Shown: piece by piece, positions 1 to 11,972 of the stretch
Position numbering within the stretch: position 1 is the stretch's first letter
How the letters are laid out: each line of letters starts with the position of its first letter
Origin: Antedon mediterranea
Taxonomy: Eukaryota; Echinodermata; Crinoidea; Comatulida; Antedonidae
DNA length: 64,000 nt
Assembly (NCBI RefSeq): GCF_964355755.1
Contig: NC_092671.1
Location: forward strand, 40,251,804-40,315,803
Direction: 5' to 3'
Position numbers and translations under genes: made by a program
Notes under the pieces: generated by a model
Database searches by the model: none
The model's input: only the letters and a program-made list of their open reading frames with translations
Told to the model about the DNA's origin: nothing

Positions 1-148
1 TGCAACTTACCAATGTCGCCGCACTGTCTTTTGCAGCTGCTATTGCTATTATATACTGTATCTCCGAAACTTCCATTTCCCAACTTCAATGTGTACCACA
101 CCAACCATTATCATACCATTTTCATTGTAAACATTTTATTTCCTTTAG

Positions 149-223
149 TTGACTGAACCTTATTTGGCTTTCTACAAAAAATTTCCTCGACTTGCTGCAT
201 CTATTACTACCATTGTCTTTATG
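149..223 (+). other. Alternative anoctamin exon, copy 1 (75 nt)
   Basis: A phase-0 exon of 25 codons lies between an acceptor (tcctttag) and a donor (gtgagc). It reads [15 protein letters not shown] then a hydrophobic stretch ending IVFM. It aligns without gaps to the 25-codon exon at 784-858: T, E, Y, P and R are shared and most hydrophobic positions are conservative. Either copy joins in frame to the exon at 1453 ([15 protein letters not shown]), completing the first transmembrane helix. Using both would duplicate part of the helix, so they are most likely mutually exclusive. No transcript evidence is available. Confidence 0.75.
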
Positions 224-3200
224 GTGAGCTCACACTACAACCATTCCAGTGGTGTATTGAAAGGGCCAGGACACTTGTAGATGGGGTGTGGCATTTAACA
301 TTCTTTTTAAATACGGAAATTGACTCAAAATTACAAAAACTAATAAATATAATTTTTTACCATAAATCATAACTGGTAAATTTACCATCAATCCATCTTC
401 ATTTGTCCTTTTCCTCATATACACCTTCCAAAATCCAATATGGCTGCCATTACGCATAAAGAGAACGTACCAATACCAATTTCCGTTTACTGCATAATAT
501 TTTTGCATCCAAATTTTTACTAATTCTGCAGTTTAACGTAGCATAGTGTTGGTTTTCTTTTAACATAATGGTAGTCATTCAACTGAGGTAAGTAGTTGGA
601 TTATCTAGGCTTTCATGTTCCTTTTTGCTTCTTAAATCGGTAAGTATGAACAATGTTGCTAACTCATAACATACGCCATCAATCCCATGCTTCTCTTCAG
701 TGTGTTGTCATGTAATTGTACTTACTCCCTCTGCTAACTTGAATAAAGTGACTAATTTGATATAATTTGGACACTTCCAACAGAGGACAGAAGCATACGT
801 GGGAATAGCAACAAGATATCCACGAATTGTGGGTGGCGCAATTATTATCATCTTCTTTGTAAGTTAATCCTGATAATAAATTTGTCCTTAATTTATTTAG
901 TAAATATAATATTTATTTAAAACATTAAATTGGCGTAGAACATGATTTGCAGAAACATATTCAGAATTTGAATGATTACTTTAATTTTCCAATATCGGAA
1001 TGAAGTTTCATATTCTAGAAAATTGTAAAGATTATTGTGGAATAGCTTTTTAAAATGTTTACAATACATTCGATCAATACTCACAAAAGTAGCACAAAAT
1101 ACAAGGTAAGAATTTCACTTTGTTATCAGTATTCTGGTCTTGAAGAATGACAGGTAGGAAGGTTAATTTGTTTTGTTTAAAATTTTGGAAATTGTTAGTA
1201 TAACTAGGCCTATTATAGTAATTGTACTTTTAAATGTTTTACCATAGAGACTCTATAGCCTTAATAAAGACTCTATAGTCTTACATAAAGAATATGGAAC
1301 TTAAAAGATATTCTTAATTTTAATTTAAAAATTAATTAATTTTAAAAAAGATTTAGAAAACTAAAAGATTAAGAACTAAACAAATTTACTTAATTTAAGA
1401 ATACATTGTATAACAATTCCCTAAACTATTGTATTTTTGATTGATTGTGTAGATAAGTTTAGTATTTGCAGCTGTCCTCGGTGTCATTGTGTACCGTATT
1501 GCCGTCAGAGCTGCAATCGCTGCTGTATCAGATGACTTGATTGCATCTCAAGCGTCACTTATCACGTCTCTCACAGCATCTTGTATTAGTGTCACTATCA
1601 TCATTATTCTTCAAGTTGTAAGTTGCATTATTTAAATATTTAATACCTTTTTATTTTTATAGTAAAGTCTCAACTATCTTCTTCTACGTATATAGGGATC
1701 CTAACAAATCTGCTCTTTAGTTCTTACTTGCAACAGAAATTCATACTCTTAGAATTTCATAGATGTTGCTATAAATTTAACCAGTGCACTTGGTTTGTTT
1801 TTATTAACAAATAATTTTTTTTATTTTTTACAGCTATACGAGAAAATTGCAACATGGTTAACAGATCTTGGTAAGTATGGTGTTATTGTTAAGAACACAT
1901 TTATGTACATTCATCAAGCATTAAAAACAATAAAGTTTTAACTAAATGTGTATTTGTGTGTAGAATTGCATCGAACTGAGACATCATATGAAGACAGCTA
2001 TACATTCAAGATGTATCTCTTTGGATTTGCTAACTACTACTCTTCTAGTTTTTACATTGCATTCTTAAAAGGAAGGTATGTACTTCTCTTACTGTCAGAG
2101 ATTATACTCTCAGTTTCTGTTGCTTACTGAACAGTAAGAGGAAAAATTGTAAAAAGACTTCATACTTTCTGGGATTTTTATCAGACAATCTATATTGTTT
2201 TGAACTCTTGTAAGTGCCATTTTCCCTTTACTGTGAAGTATTAATTTCTGATAGTATAGCTATGGAAAATGTACTTTAAATTATTTGTGCTAAAAATATT
2301 TTTTCTTTTTGTTTGATTAGATTACCCGGACCTCCAAATGATCCTGGCAAAATATTTGGAATGAGACAAGAAGAGGTAAGATTAGAAACATTTTAATGTT
2401 TATATGGACATGATGTCATATCACTATCATATTTGGCCACATCACACTTTTTTTTTGTCAAACTAGTTTGATAGTGTAGACAGAGCTTAATAGTTTGTCC
2501 ATCAGTTTTGCAAGTAAAGAAAGAGTCTTTTTGTTTATAATCAATGGGTATTTAAAATGTTCTTTTACAGTGTGATGCTGCTGGTTGTCTTCAAGAACTG
2601 TTTATCAATGTTGCCGTGGTGATGGTAGGAAAACAAGCCTACAGCAATGCCTTGGAAATATTTGTCCCGTACGTAAATCATTATTATTAGGTGTCGCTAG
2701 TTTTAAAATATTGAATTTCAATTTAATTTTTAAATTTTTTTATCTGCTAGTATAGTTTTAAATTGAATTTTTAATCTATGTGCGTTCTTGCAGTTGAATT
2801 TGTTACCTAAAGTAATTTTTGTTCATATATTGTAGTCTCATCTTGAACTGGATGCGTCAACGATCAGCTCGTAAGCAGGAAAAAGAAGGCAATGTGTATG
2901 AACAATGGGAAAGAGATTTTGATTTAGGAGAGCTTGGACCTCGTGGTCTTTTCAAGGAATACCTTGAAATGGGTATGTAGTGTTTCACATATTTTGATTT
3001 AGGAGAGCTTGGACCTCGTGGTCTTTCCAAGGAATACCTTGAAATGGGTATGTAGTGTTTCACATATTTTGATTTAGGAGAGCTTGGACCTCGTGGTCTT
3101 TTCAAGGAATACCTTGAAATGGGTATGTAGTGTTTCACATATTTTGATTTAGGAGAGCTTGGACCTCGTGGTCTTTTGAAGGAATACCTTGAAATGGGTA

Positions 3201-6200
3201 TGCAGTGTTTCACATATTTTGATTTAGGAGAGCTTGGACCTCGTGGTCTTTTCAAGGAATACCTTGAAATGGGTATGTAGTGTTTCACATATTTTGATTT
3301 AGGAGAGCTTGGACCTCGTGGTCTTTTGAAGGAATACCTTGAAATGGGTATGCAGTGTTTCACATATTTTGATTTAGGAGAGCTTGGACCTCGTGGTCTT
3401 TTCAAGGAATACCTTGAAATGGGTATGTAGTGTTTCACATATTTTGATTTAGGAGATCTTGGACCTTGTGGTCTTTTCAAGGAATACCTTGAAATGGGTA
3501 TGTAGTGTTTCACATATTTTGATTTAGGAGAGCTTGGACCTCGTGGTCTTTTCAAGGAATACCTTGAAATGGGTATGTAGTGTTTCACATATTTTGATTT
3601 AGGAGAGCTTGGACCTTGTGGTCTTTTCAAGGAATACCTTGAAATGGGTATGTAGTGTTTCACATATTTTGATTTCGGAGAGCTTGGACCTCGTGGTCTT
3701 TTCAAGGAATACCTTGAAATGGGTATGTAGTGTTTCACATATTTTGATTTAGGAGAGCTTGGACCTCGTGGTCTTTTCAAGGAATACCTTGAAATGGGTA
3801 TGTAGTGTTTCACATATTTTGATTTAGGAGAGCTTGGACCTCGTGGTCTTTTCAAGGAATACCTTGAAATGGGTATGTAGTGTTTCACATATTTTGATTT
3901 AGGAGAGCTTGGACCTCGTGGTCTTTTCAAGGAATACCTTGAAATGGGTATGTAGTGTTTCACATATTTTGATTTAGGAGAGCTTGGACCTCGTGGTCTT
4001 TTCAAGGAATACCTTGAAATGGGTATGTAGTGTTTCACATATTTTGATTTAGGAGAGCTTGGACCTCGTGGTCTTTTCAAGGAATACCTTGAAATGGGTA
4101 TGTAGTGTTTCACATATTTTGATTTAGGAGAGCTTGGACCTCGTGGTCTTTTCAAGGAATACCTTGAAATGGGTATGTAGTGTTTCACATATTTTGATTT
4201 AGGAGAGCTTGGACCTCGTGGTCTTTTCAAGGAATACCTTGAAATGGGTATGTAGTGTTTCACATATTTTCAATGATTATTGATTTAAATAAAGTTTGAC
4301 AAAACGTAAAATGGAAATCTCGTCATTTATTTTACCTGAAACAATCAAAATAAATGAAAAAAAAAAGAAATAATAAAAATTAGGCAGGATTACCTAAATA
4401 TTGTAAAAGAGAAGGTCTGTACATGTTAATACTTTTTTGTTTGAAAACAAGCTTTGGTTTATATTATATAAAAAAAGGTAAAATGGTAAAAAGTCATTTT
4501 GATGGATTTGAACCAACAGATTCTCACTTAATAAATGGTGAGCACCATACCCATTAAGTCATATAGTTACATTATCACCACCAGAATTATTATTACAAAT
4601 CAAATTTCTGGTTACAGCAATCCAGTTTGGTTGGATTACCATATTTGTAGCTGCGTTTCCACTGGCCCCGTTATTTGCTCTCATAAACAACTTGCTGGAA
4701 ATTCGTCTTGATGCTTTCAAGTTTATCTCCCAATTAAGAAGACCTTTTGCTGCTCGTGCACAAGATATCGGTAAGAACTTATTTCAGATAATAATTATAG
4801 AATCTGAGACTTGCCTAGCTAACCAACTTTGTGTAAATATTATTAGTCTTTAAGCCTTAAATATGTCACAGTTCATTGTGACATAATTGAAGATTTAATA
4901 ATTTTTTTCATAATTATGTTGGATGAATCAAACTATTAATTTTCTGTTTACAGGTGCCTGGTACAGTATCCTGCTGGCTGTTGGAAATCTATCTGTATTG
5001 ACAAATGTAAGTTTAAAAGAAGCATTATTGGTAATTCGTTTAACCAATGAATATTATTTTTGAAGTTTCAAGTTTGTTATACACAATTTAATATTTAAAT
5101 ATACGGAACATAATATCTATATATAAATTTACGTAAGGGCAAAATTCGGTAAATCGCGCGTTATTTCTAGAATGTTTACTCGATGGTATATAAAGTTGGT
5201 TCGTACTTTCGGTACTGATTTTAACCACCAGATGTAACCCTGTTTACTAATTAAATTGAGTTCGATAATTAGTTATTGACGATTAAAACGAATTTAGGTT
5301 CAACGATTTGCCCCAAATAGGGGTGTTTTTCGATCGTGGTATACACTGTCTAATGGATGTCCGTCTTGAAAAATACCCGCAGACAATAATACGAGGATGC
5401 TTCGCATTTTCCTATCTCCTCCTACGATAATTGTTTTTAATGGCTGAAAACCGGTTGAACAGCTCGAGTACAGCATCATAATGTTGAAGACAGGCCGATT
5501 TTTAAAAAAAAAATACTATTTTGATAGATTTAATATACGTTTATACAAATGTATTGATTTGCCATGAATGGAACATTCCAATCTCTGTTCCACAAGTGTC
5601 TATTCCCTCAGGCGTCGTAAAGGCAAGTACTGTATACTCATAACAGAAATTCGATCCATTTTTTTTTCAACCAACCCAACCATTTCAATCTGTGCTGCAG
5701 AGGTTGGATATACATTTTTTTAAACAGATAATGAGCTAGCGCTTTCACTTGCCGTATATTATGTACACATCTTTACTATTGCAGTTAAACCACCCACATC
5801 ATCACCCTTCCCTCACTGGCATGAGTAGCGTTGTAAAACCAGTAGAGGATGGGCCTACGGTAGGCCCTACATCACATGCCCTAAACGCAGAACAACTTTG
5901 GAGGGTAGGGTAGGAACCAACTTAAGTATGAATTGGCTCAAACAGAAACAACTGAAAACCATTATGCCTACTAATTAAGTTGAGTTAGATAATTTAATAT
6001 TTATTGACCATTAAATCGAATTTATGATTTTGCCCGAATAGAGGTGGTTTTCACAAATTGTTTTAAATTATATAAACATATTATACACGTCGTAGTGATG
6101 TATCGTTACATGTACTATACTATTTCAATCGACGGTGATAGTTTCAACAAAGTATTAAATCGCAATGTTTTACTGTGTATAGTGGTATATTATTTGTAAA

Positions 6201-7941
6201 ACATGAAAACAATTAATATTTCGTTACTAAATGGATAAAGAATATATTTAAAAATTGTTCTTCTTTGCACCCATCCTCTTCCCCATCCCTCAACCCTAAT
6301 GTTACATAAACAAAAATTAAGTTTGTTTAAATTTGACTTAAACAATTTGTCTCATTTTGTGACAAGTTTCTCTTTCGGAAGTAATTCCCAGGGTGCTAAT
6401 TTTAGTTGAGTACATAAATCACAGTGTCTATTTATTCGTTCCTGTAAACGACATGTATTGTCCTGCGGTACGTACATTTGAAATCGCCAGTTCTTTAACG
6501 CTGAAATTATTATGTATTCGAGAACCATCTGTGGGCACGACCTAGATCTAGTAATTATAATTATAATTGTGCGATCGCGCATGAAGTTTAGTTCTCAAGA
6601 TAAACATATTTAATTTAAACTTTTCTTTTAATTTTGATTTGTAGGCTTTAATAATAGCCTTTACCTCCGAGTTCATACCAAGACAAGTGTATCAATACAG
6701 ATTTGAACCACGTACCCTGGACGGATATTTGGATTTCTCTTTATCGCCATTTATCACTGCTGATTTCAAACCTGGCCAAGGACCAGATGATGCAACTGAA
6801 GCTAACAAAACTGACATTTGCTAGTAAGTTTAATCTATTTGATAGTGATGTATAATGTAGCTGTGCTATAACTAAAATACATTGTATTCAAATTTACCCA
6901 CGTTTTCTGTTACCATTGCCTTTATATATTATTATTATTATATTTACAATAAAAGAAAACAATATATACAGCAAAATAAATAAATATAAACACAATATAT
7001 TAATATAAAAAAGCTTTAGTGAAAAGCTGATAGGGGAAAGGGAGGACATATACAATAAATATTTGGCATCCACAAAGCACCCATCGGCAAACACAAAATC
7101 AATCGAATAACAAAAACTAAAATGACCATTTTATGTATTGTGTTAAATCAATATACATGCTGGTTCATTATATTACAGCTCTTTTTACACCATTGGTAAC
7201 TTACAGTTAAATTGTATGAGCTTTTGTGAATCTAATCGCCTACCACAGTATGTTGCTTCTTGTGATCAGTTCTATAGATGCATTCCGTATTTTAACATGC
7301 TCATTTTGTCCACAGTTTCCGAGGTTTTTACGTCAGGAATGGTACTTCCGACTTTGAATGTAAAGTAAGAAGTGACGGCACTGAAGATACATATTGTTAC
7401 ACTCAAGATTACTGGAATGTGTTTGCTATGAAACTTGTCTTTGTTCTGGTGTTTGAAGTAAGTTTTCTTGCTCAAGATCTTGACTTTTAGCCCGTAGTTG
7501 TGGGTGTGATTCTTAAGCTTTCTACAATATCAAATCTAGTGCCCAAATATGGTAGTGATATGACAAAGAGCTTTAGTGGGAAAGATATTACCAAGAACCT
7601 AAAAATGAATGTGTTGATAAGGGATCTGCAATTGTATTGTTGTTGGAAAGTGATACTCAAACGATACCAAACTTAAAATTATTTTTCTGTTGGCAGAATA
7701 ATATACTACTACTTTGTGAAATATTAATACCCATATATTTTCGTAACTGAATTCTCTTTTTTTCCAGCATGTCATTTTTGCATTCAAACTGTTCCTTGAT
7801 TGGTTGATTCCCGACATCCCAGGCTTCGTTAGCAACCAGATCAAGAGGGAGAACTTCCTTGCAAAAGAAGCTCTCCATGCTGCATCGTTGGAGAAGGCGA
7901 AGAAAGTCAGACAAAGCCAGGCAATTCAGCAAGAAGTCTAG
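149..7941 (+). CDS. Anoctamin (TMEM16) family protein, 3' portion of gene
   Basis: Exons read in one consistent phase: 149-223 or 784-858 (alternatives), 1453-1617, 1834-1870, 1964-2075, 2321-2375, 2571-2668, 2836-2972, 4618-4770, 4954-5006, 6645-6823, 7316-7457, 7768-7941 (TAG). With one alternative exon this gives 459 C-terminal residues; the cytosolic N-terminal part lies upstream of the window. Family hallmarks are [47 protein letters not shown] and DWLIPDIP. Anoctamins are dimeric ten-helix membrane proteins acting as Ca2+-activated chloride channels or lipid scramblases. Of the six Ca2+ ligands known from ANO1, both glutamates of EYLEM, the E and D of LEIRLD and the E of SNALE are present; the first Asn of TM6 appears replaced by Ser. 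The C-terminal tail is charged and cytosolic. Which anoctamin subtype, and whether channel or scramblase, cannot be decided here. Confidence 0.93.
784..858 (+). other. Alternative anoctamin exon, copy 2 (75 nt)
   Basis: This second 75-nt phase-0 exon has acceptor ccaacag and donor gtaagt, and reads [18 protein letters not shown] then a run of Ile and Phe. It is the same length and phase as the exon at 149-223 and occupies the same place in the protein. The donor here (gtaagt) is closer to consensus than that of copy 1 (gtgagc), so this copy may be the default form. Confidence 0.75.
2401..2489. mobile_element. M1 MITE, truncated copy
   Basis: Right part of the M1 family inside the anoctamin intron 2376-2570. 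It shows the ATCACTATCATATTTGG core and the right end TTTGATAGTGTAGACAGAGCTT. The left end is missing. Confidence 0.75.
2917..4270 (+). repeat. 75-bp tandem array, 18 copies, derived from an exon end plus its splice donor
   Basis: The period is exactly 75 bp (gatttaggag recurs at 2921, 2996, 3071 and so on to 4196). The first unit is the real 3' end of the anoctamin exon 2836-2972, encoding [17 protein letters not shown], plus the donor gtatgt and 28 bp of intron. The other 17 copies lie in the intron and are nearly identical, with scattered changes such as ttcaag to ttgaag and gtatgtag to gtatgcag. Read through, most copies carry an in-frame TAG just after the donor, so only the first donor gives an open product. 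Each unit also has a possible acceptor (ttttgatttag) 45 nt before its donor. A long minus-strand frame across the array is a by-product of the 75-nt period. Confidence 0.95.
4504..4562 (-). other. tRNA-like fragment, possibly SINE-derived
   Basis: On the minus strand an A-box-like stretch (acttaatgggtatggtg), a CTCAC/GTGAG stem and a B-box-like GGTTCAAATCC occur in tRNA order. The anticodon loop is too long and the acceptor stem does not close, so a functional tRNA is unlikely; a decayed SINE head is more plausible. Confidence 0.3.
5113..6566 (+). mobile_element. Interspersed repeat, copy 1 (lacking the LINE)
   Basis: This fills most of the anoctamin intron 5007-6644. It is the reverse complement of sequence at 56033-58913 in a TH intron. 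Matching blocks are 5113-5350 (to 58676-58913), 5355-5590 (to about 56370-56590) and 6245-6566 (to 56033-56350). About 650 bp (5590-6245) is present only here and contains a diverged echo of 5190-5330. No protein is recognisable and no terminal repeats were found, so the element class is unknown. Confidence 0.75.
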
Positions 7942-8198
7942 AATATATTGACCCCTTCCCCAACCTAGATGAACATGGCCCAAGATACCACCTTTCATTA
8001 GTACATACAGTAATATTTTATACGTACATTATTGTGTACAGTCGATAGTAAAGTTGGTATACATCTAACAAGGCTTCCATAATTAAGACATTTTAGGTGC
8101 ATTGAATAGTGAATATAAATTATAATTCCCTTTGTATAAAATGTTACAGAACCCTTGTATAATATAAACTAAAACAGGTTCTGATTTATAGACAGATA

Positions 8199-8299
8199 AT
8201 GTACTATTAATGTACTATTAATGTACTATTAATGTACTATTAATGTACTATTAATGTACTATTAATGTACTATTAATGTACTATTAATGTACTATTAAT
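8199..8299. repeat. 11-bp tandem repeat, about 9 copies
   Basis: Unit atgtactatta is repeated without visible error in the presumed 3' UTR of the anoctamin gene. Confidence 0.95.
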
Positions 8300-8481
8300 C
8301 AAGAAGATCCTGAATCTAATGAAATGGTTAATTATGTATTGAATGAATTGGAAGCATTTCAGGGAATTTTTAACTGTGGTATATTTTGTATATAAAACTT
8401 GAATATTGGTAATGCATGTAGTAGTGTTTAGGTCGGACTGCACTAAAGATGGTATCAACAGTTTTTATTTAATACTGTTAA

Positions 8482-8592
8482 CATTGTCATTGTCACAATC
8501 ATTGTCATTGTCACAATCATTGTCATTGTCACAATCATTGTCATTGTCACAATCATTGTCATTGTCACAATCATTGTCATTGTCACAATCAT
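8482..8592. repeat. 18-bp tandem repeat, about 6 copies
   Basis: Unit attgtcattgtcacaatc is repeated about six times. Since 18 is a multiple of 3 it makes a spurious LSLSQS reading frame. Confidence 0.95.
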
Positions 8593-9421
8593 CATGATTC
8601 ACCAACATAACATAACTGTAGTTTAATGTGGTCAAATTATATACCTTGGTAGTATGTATTTAAATGTATTAATAAATTGAATAGACATGATATACAGTGT
8701 TATGCTTGTATGTTACCTGATATACCACAGATAAACTGGATTCTTGTCTATATGAATAGAATTTTAATAAATAATTTTCTACAAATAATTGGAATATCTT
8801 GTATAAAATAATAATTGCGATATATAATAATATGTATAATTTTGTATAAGATTGTGATACAAGTAAATTTTTTCATGAATTTTGATGACTAAATTTAGGT
8901 TCAATATACCGTAGGCTGAATAGTTTTCTAAATATATTGTTCAATGCATGTTGCAAGTATAGAGAATAAGGAATGCATGAGAATTAGGAACATTTGTACA
9001 ATGGACTTTCGTAAGCTTCCCTGTCTTCAATTCTTTCCTTTTCTCATTCCTTTATTTCATTCCTTTTGTTTTCGTGTGGCAAAATCACAAAAAAAAAGAC
9101 ATTCAATATACACAGTACTGCCACCGTAACATGGTGTCCGACACATTTACTGAAAATAACTTATTTTGCAACATTCTGAATTTGACCAGTAGTGGACAAT
9201 CAGATATAGAAATAATTGCTGGCTTCATGCATGATGCCAGCAGATTTATGATGGTGACTTACTTTTGTAGTTTAGTTGTGGAATTGATTTTTATTTACAT
9301 TTTATAATTTTTATGTTCTATTTTCATATAAAATAAGTATAATTGTATATATCTTTCGGTTCGATTTGGTTCTATTCTTTCAATATATTCACTAGGTGTG
9401 TTTGGTAGTAGTATAATGTAT

Positions 9422-9980
9422 CAACCTTACCTGCTAACTATTGACTACGTGTGTGGATAGCAGACAACCTTACCTGCTAACTATTGACTACGTGTGTGGA
9501 TAGCAGACAACCTTACCTGCTAACTATTGACTACGTGTGTGGATAGCAGACAACCTTACCTGCTAACTATTGACTACGTGTGTGGATAGCAGACAACCTT
9601 ACCTGCTAACTATTGACTACGTGTGTGGATAGCAGACAACCTTACCTGCTAACTATTGACTACGTGTGTGGATAGCAGACAACCTTACCTGCTAACTATT
9701 GACTACGTGTGTGGATAGCAGACAACCTTACCTGCTAACTATTGACTACGTGTGTGGATAGCAGACAACCTTACCTGCTAACTATTGACTACGTGTGTGG
9801 ATAGCAGACAACCTTACCTGCTAACTATTGACTACGTGTGTGGATAGCAGACAACCTTACCTGCAAACTATTGACTACGTGTGTGGATAGCAGACAACCT
9901 TACCTGCTAACTATTGACTACGTGTGTGGATAGCAGACAACCTTACCTGCTAACTATTGACTACGTCAGTGGATAGCAGA
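9422..9980. repeat. 43-bp minisatellite, 13 copies
   Basis: The unit starts caaccttacctgctaac and ends tgtggatagcaga. The array spans 559 bp, exactly 13 units. Only three differences are visible: one tgcaaac for tgctaac near 9865, and cagt for gtgt in the last unit. Such uniformity points to recent expansion or homogenisation. Confidence 0.95.
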
Positions 9981-10273
9981 CAATTTCTCCATATTTTCAT
10001 TACTATTTATTTAATAGCGTTCTTAGTGGATTTTTCTGGTAGCAATTTTCAATAACCAATAATTATTTCTAGTAATACATTAACAATAGTCATTAACAGT
10101 AAACTTTAATCATGACCAAACTCAAAGAAAAAAAAACAAACATTTGACTATAAAAGTTGTGTAAATATTTGCTAGAAACTGTAATGTATACATCTTGATT
10201 TGGTAAGAATATATGCATACACAAGAAATAAACCGGTTGATATGATAGTCTACTGTGTTTATAACTCATTAAA

Positions 10274-10550
10274 CTTGGTTCCCACTAGTGACGCAACGCA
10301 AGGACGTAACGCAACGTAAGGCTTGGTTCCCACTTGGATGTAACGCAAGGACGTAGACGGAACGCAAGCGAGTTGACCAATCACACGCGACAGATTGATC
10401 AAATCACTTAGCGTTGCTTCCTAGTGAGAACCAATATTTAGTGATTTGACCAATCTTTAGTGATTTGACCAATTACACGCGATGGACAGTGGCTTGTCAT
10501 TGGTTAACTCGCCTGCGTTGCCCATACGTCTAGTGGGAACCACGCTTTAA
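10274..10550. mobile_element. M2 MITE, composite copy
   Basis: It has inverted ends ggttcccactag and ctagtgggaacc, with internal gacgcaacgcaaggacgtaa, gttgaccaatcacacgcga and the mirrored cattggttaactcgc and gcgttgc. A second left end begins at about 10322, so one copy appears to sit within or beside another. Related loci are at 38276, 38691, 47658, 53478 and 54080. Confidence 0.8.
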
Positions 10551-11331
10551 AAGACGGTTATACTATGCGTGACGTGAATGTAATCACGATATACAGTAGA
10601 CCTTACTAGATCAGCAAGGATTACGTTTTATCTGGGTTTTTTTTTTCAGTGGTGGGAGATTTTTCATATTGTACTAAATACTACTTATGTCTACGTCTAA
10701 CATGCATTGCATGTATTAATCTTGAGACTTGTTTGTCTAATGTCCAAACTAATTTGCATACGACGGCACGTGTCGAGAGCTTTACAAACATATGACGTAA
10801 TCATGCCAATTATTAATAAAATATTGCATATTAAAAAAATAATTTAGAAAATGTATTATTGACTGTAAACTTGAACATTAAATGTGGTTATTGGACGAAA
10901 CGCCCGGACCACCTCCAATAAAGCATTTCATTAAGTGACAGTTCGTGGTTGCATAACTGTATTATAGGTAATATTGTAGCTATCGTTGTTAACTGCTAGT
11001 AACTATTTAGTACTGATAGTTTGCTCTGGTCATTGTAAGCGAATCATTGCTGAATGTGCACCATTTTGAAGGTAGGTGGTACGTGTATGTATAGACAATG
11101 ATAAATACATTTGATCTTGGTTACCACAATAGATTGATTCTTCTCACCTCTTCTCAAGTTAAAACAACTCGTATTCATACACCCACCTTGGGACTAATAC
11201 CCCGCATTTGAACATTTGAATGACAATAAGTATGTATCTCCATGTGGACATGGGCAAAGATCATACAGTGCGTTTGACTAACGTCATGACATCTCTTTAT
11301 AGGACCTATAGTCTATCTAAGAATTGAAATC

Positions 11332-11972
11332 ATTTGGTATGTATGTGTGTACCATTTGAAGTCTTGGTAAAGAGGTTAGTCCCTCCCATATTTGGTATGT
11401 ATGTGTGTACCATTTGAAGTCTTGGTAAAGAGGTCAGTCCCTCCCATATTTGGTATGTATGTGTGTACCATTTGAAGTCTTGGAAAGAGGTGAGTCCCTC
11501 CCATATTTGGTATGAATGTGTGTACCATTTGAAGTCTTGGTAAAGAGGTGAGTCCCTCCCATATTTGGTATGTATGTGTGTACCATTTGAAGTCTTGGTA
11601 AAGAGGTGAGTCCCTCCCATATTTGGTATGTATGTGTGTACCATTTGAAGTCTTGGTAAAGAGGTTAGTCCCTCCCATATTTGGTATGTATGTGTGTACC
11701 ATTTGAAGTCTTGGTAAAGAGCTGAGTCCCTCCCATATTTGGTATGTATGTGTGTACCATTTGAAGTCTTGGTAAAGAGCTGAGTCCCTCCGATATTTGG
11801 TATGTATGTGTGTACCATTTGAAGTCTTGGTAAAGAGGTGAGTCCGTCCCATATTTGGTATGTATGTGTGTACCATTTGAAGTCTTGGTAAAGAGCTGAG
11901 TCCCTCCCATATTTGGTATGTAAGTGTGTACCATTTGAAGTCTTGGTAAAGAGGTCAGTCCCTCCCATATTT
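11332..11972. repeat. 58-bp minisatellite, about 11 copies
   Basis: The unit contains tttggtatgtatgtgtgtac and agtcttggtaaagaggt, with a few variants (gag[g/c]t[g/c]ag) and one unit of 57 bp. The minus strand is open in all three frames across the array because the unit lacks stops; these frames are not genes. Confidence 0.95.

Larger units (their letters stand above)
7942..9421 (+). other. Anoctamin 3' UTR and flank
   Basis: The stretch after the TAG is AT-rich and non-coding. A polyadenylation signal candidate AATAAA lies at 8671-8676. It holds two short tandem arrays, listed separately, and no supported gene; small frames at 8406-8597 and 8944-9307 have no recognisable content. Confidence 0.5.

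Noticed and set aside
3-74. Possible further anoctamin exon copy reading LSFAAAIAIIYCIS at the window start
   Set aside because: It resembles the exon at 1453 ([14 protein letters not shown]) only in a short hydrophobic run; no acceptor is visible inside the window and no donor follows in phase.
2857-4263. 468-codon minus-strand reading frame with 25-residue repeats
   Set aside because: It is the antisense of a 75-bp tandem array; 75 is a multiple of 3, so any stop-free frame stays open. The plus strand is the real coding strand at its first unit.
8197-9980. CRISPR-like regular repeats
   Set aside because: The arrays are gapless tandem repeats with no unique spacers, and the DNA is eukaryotic.
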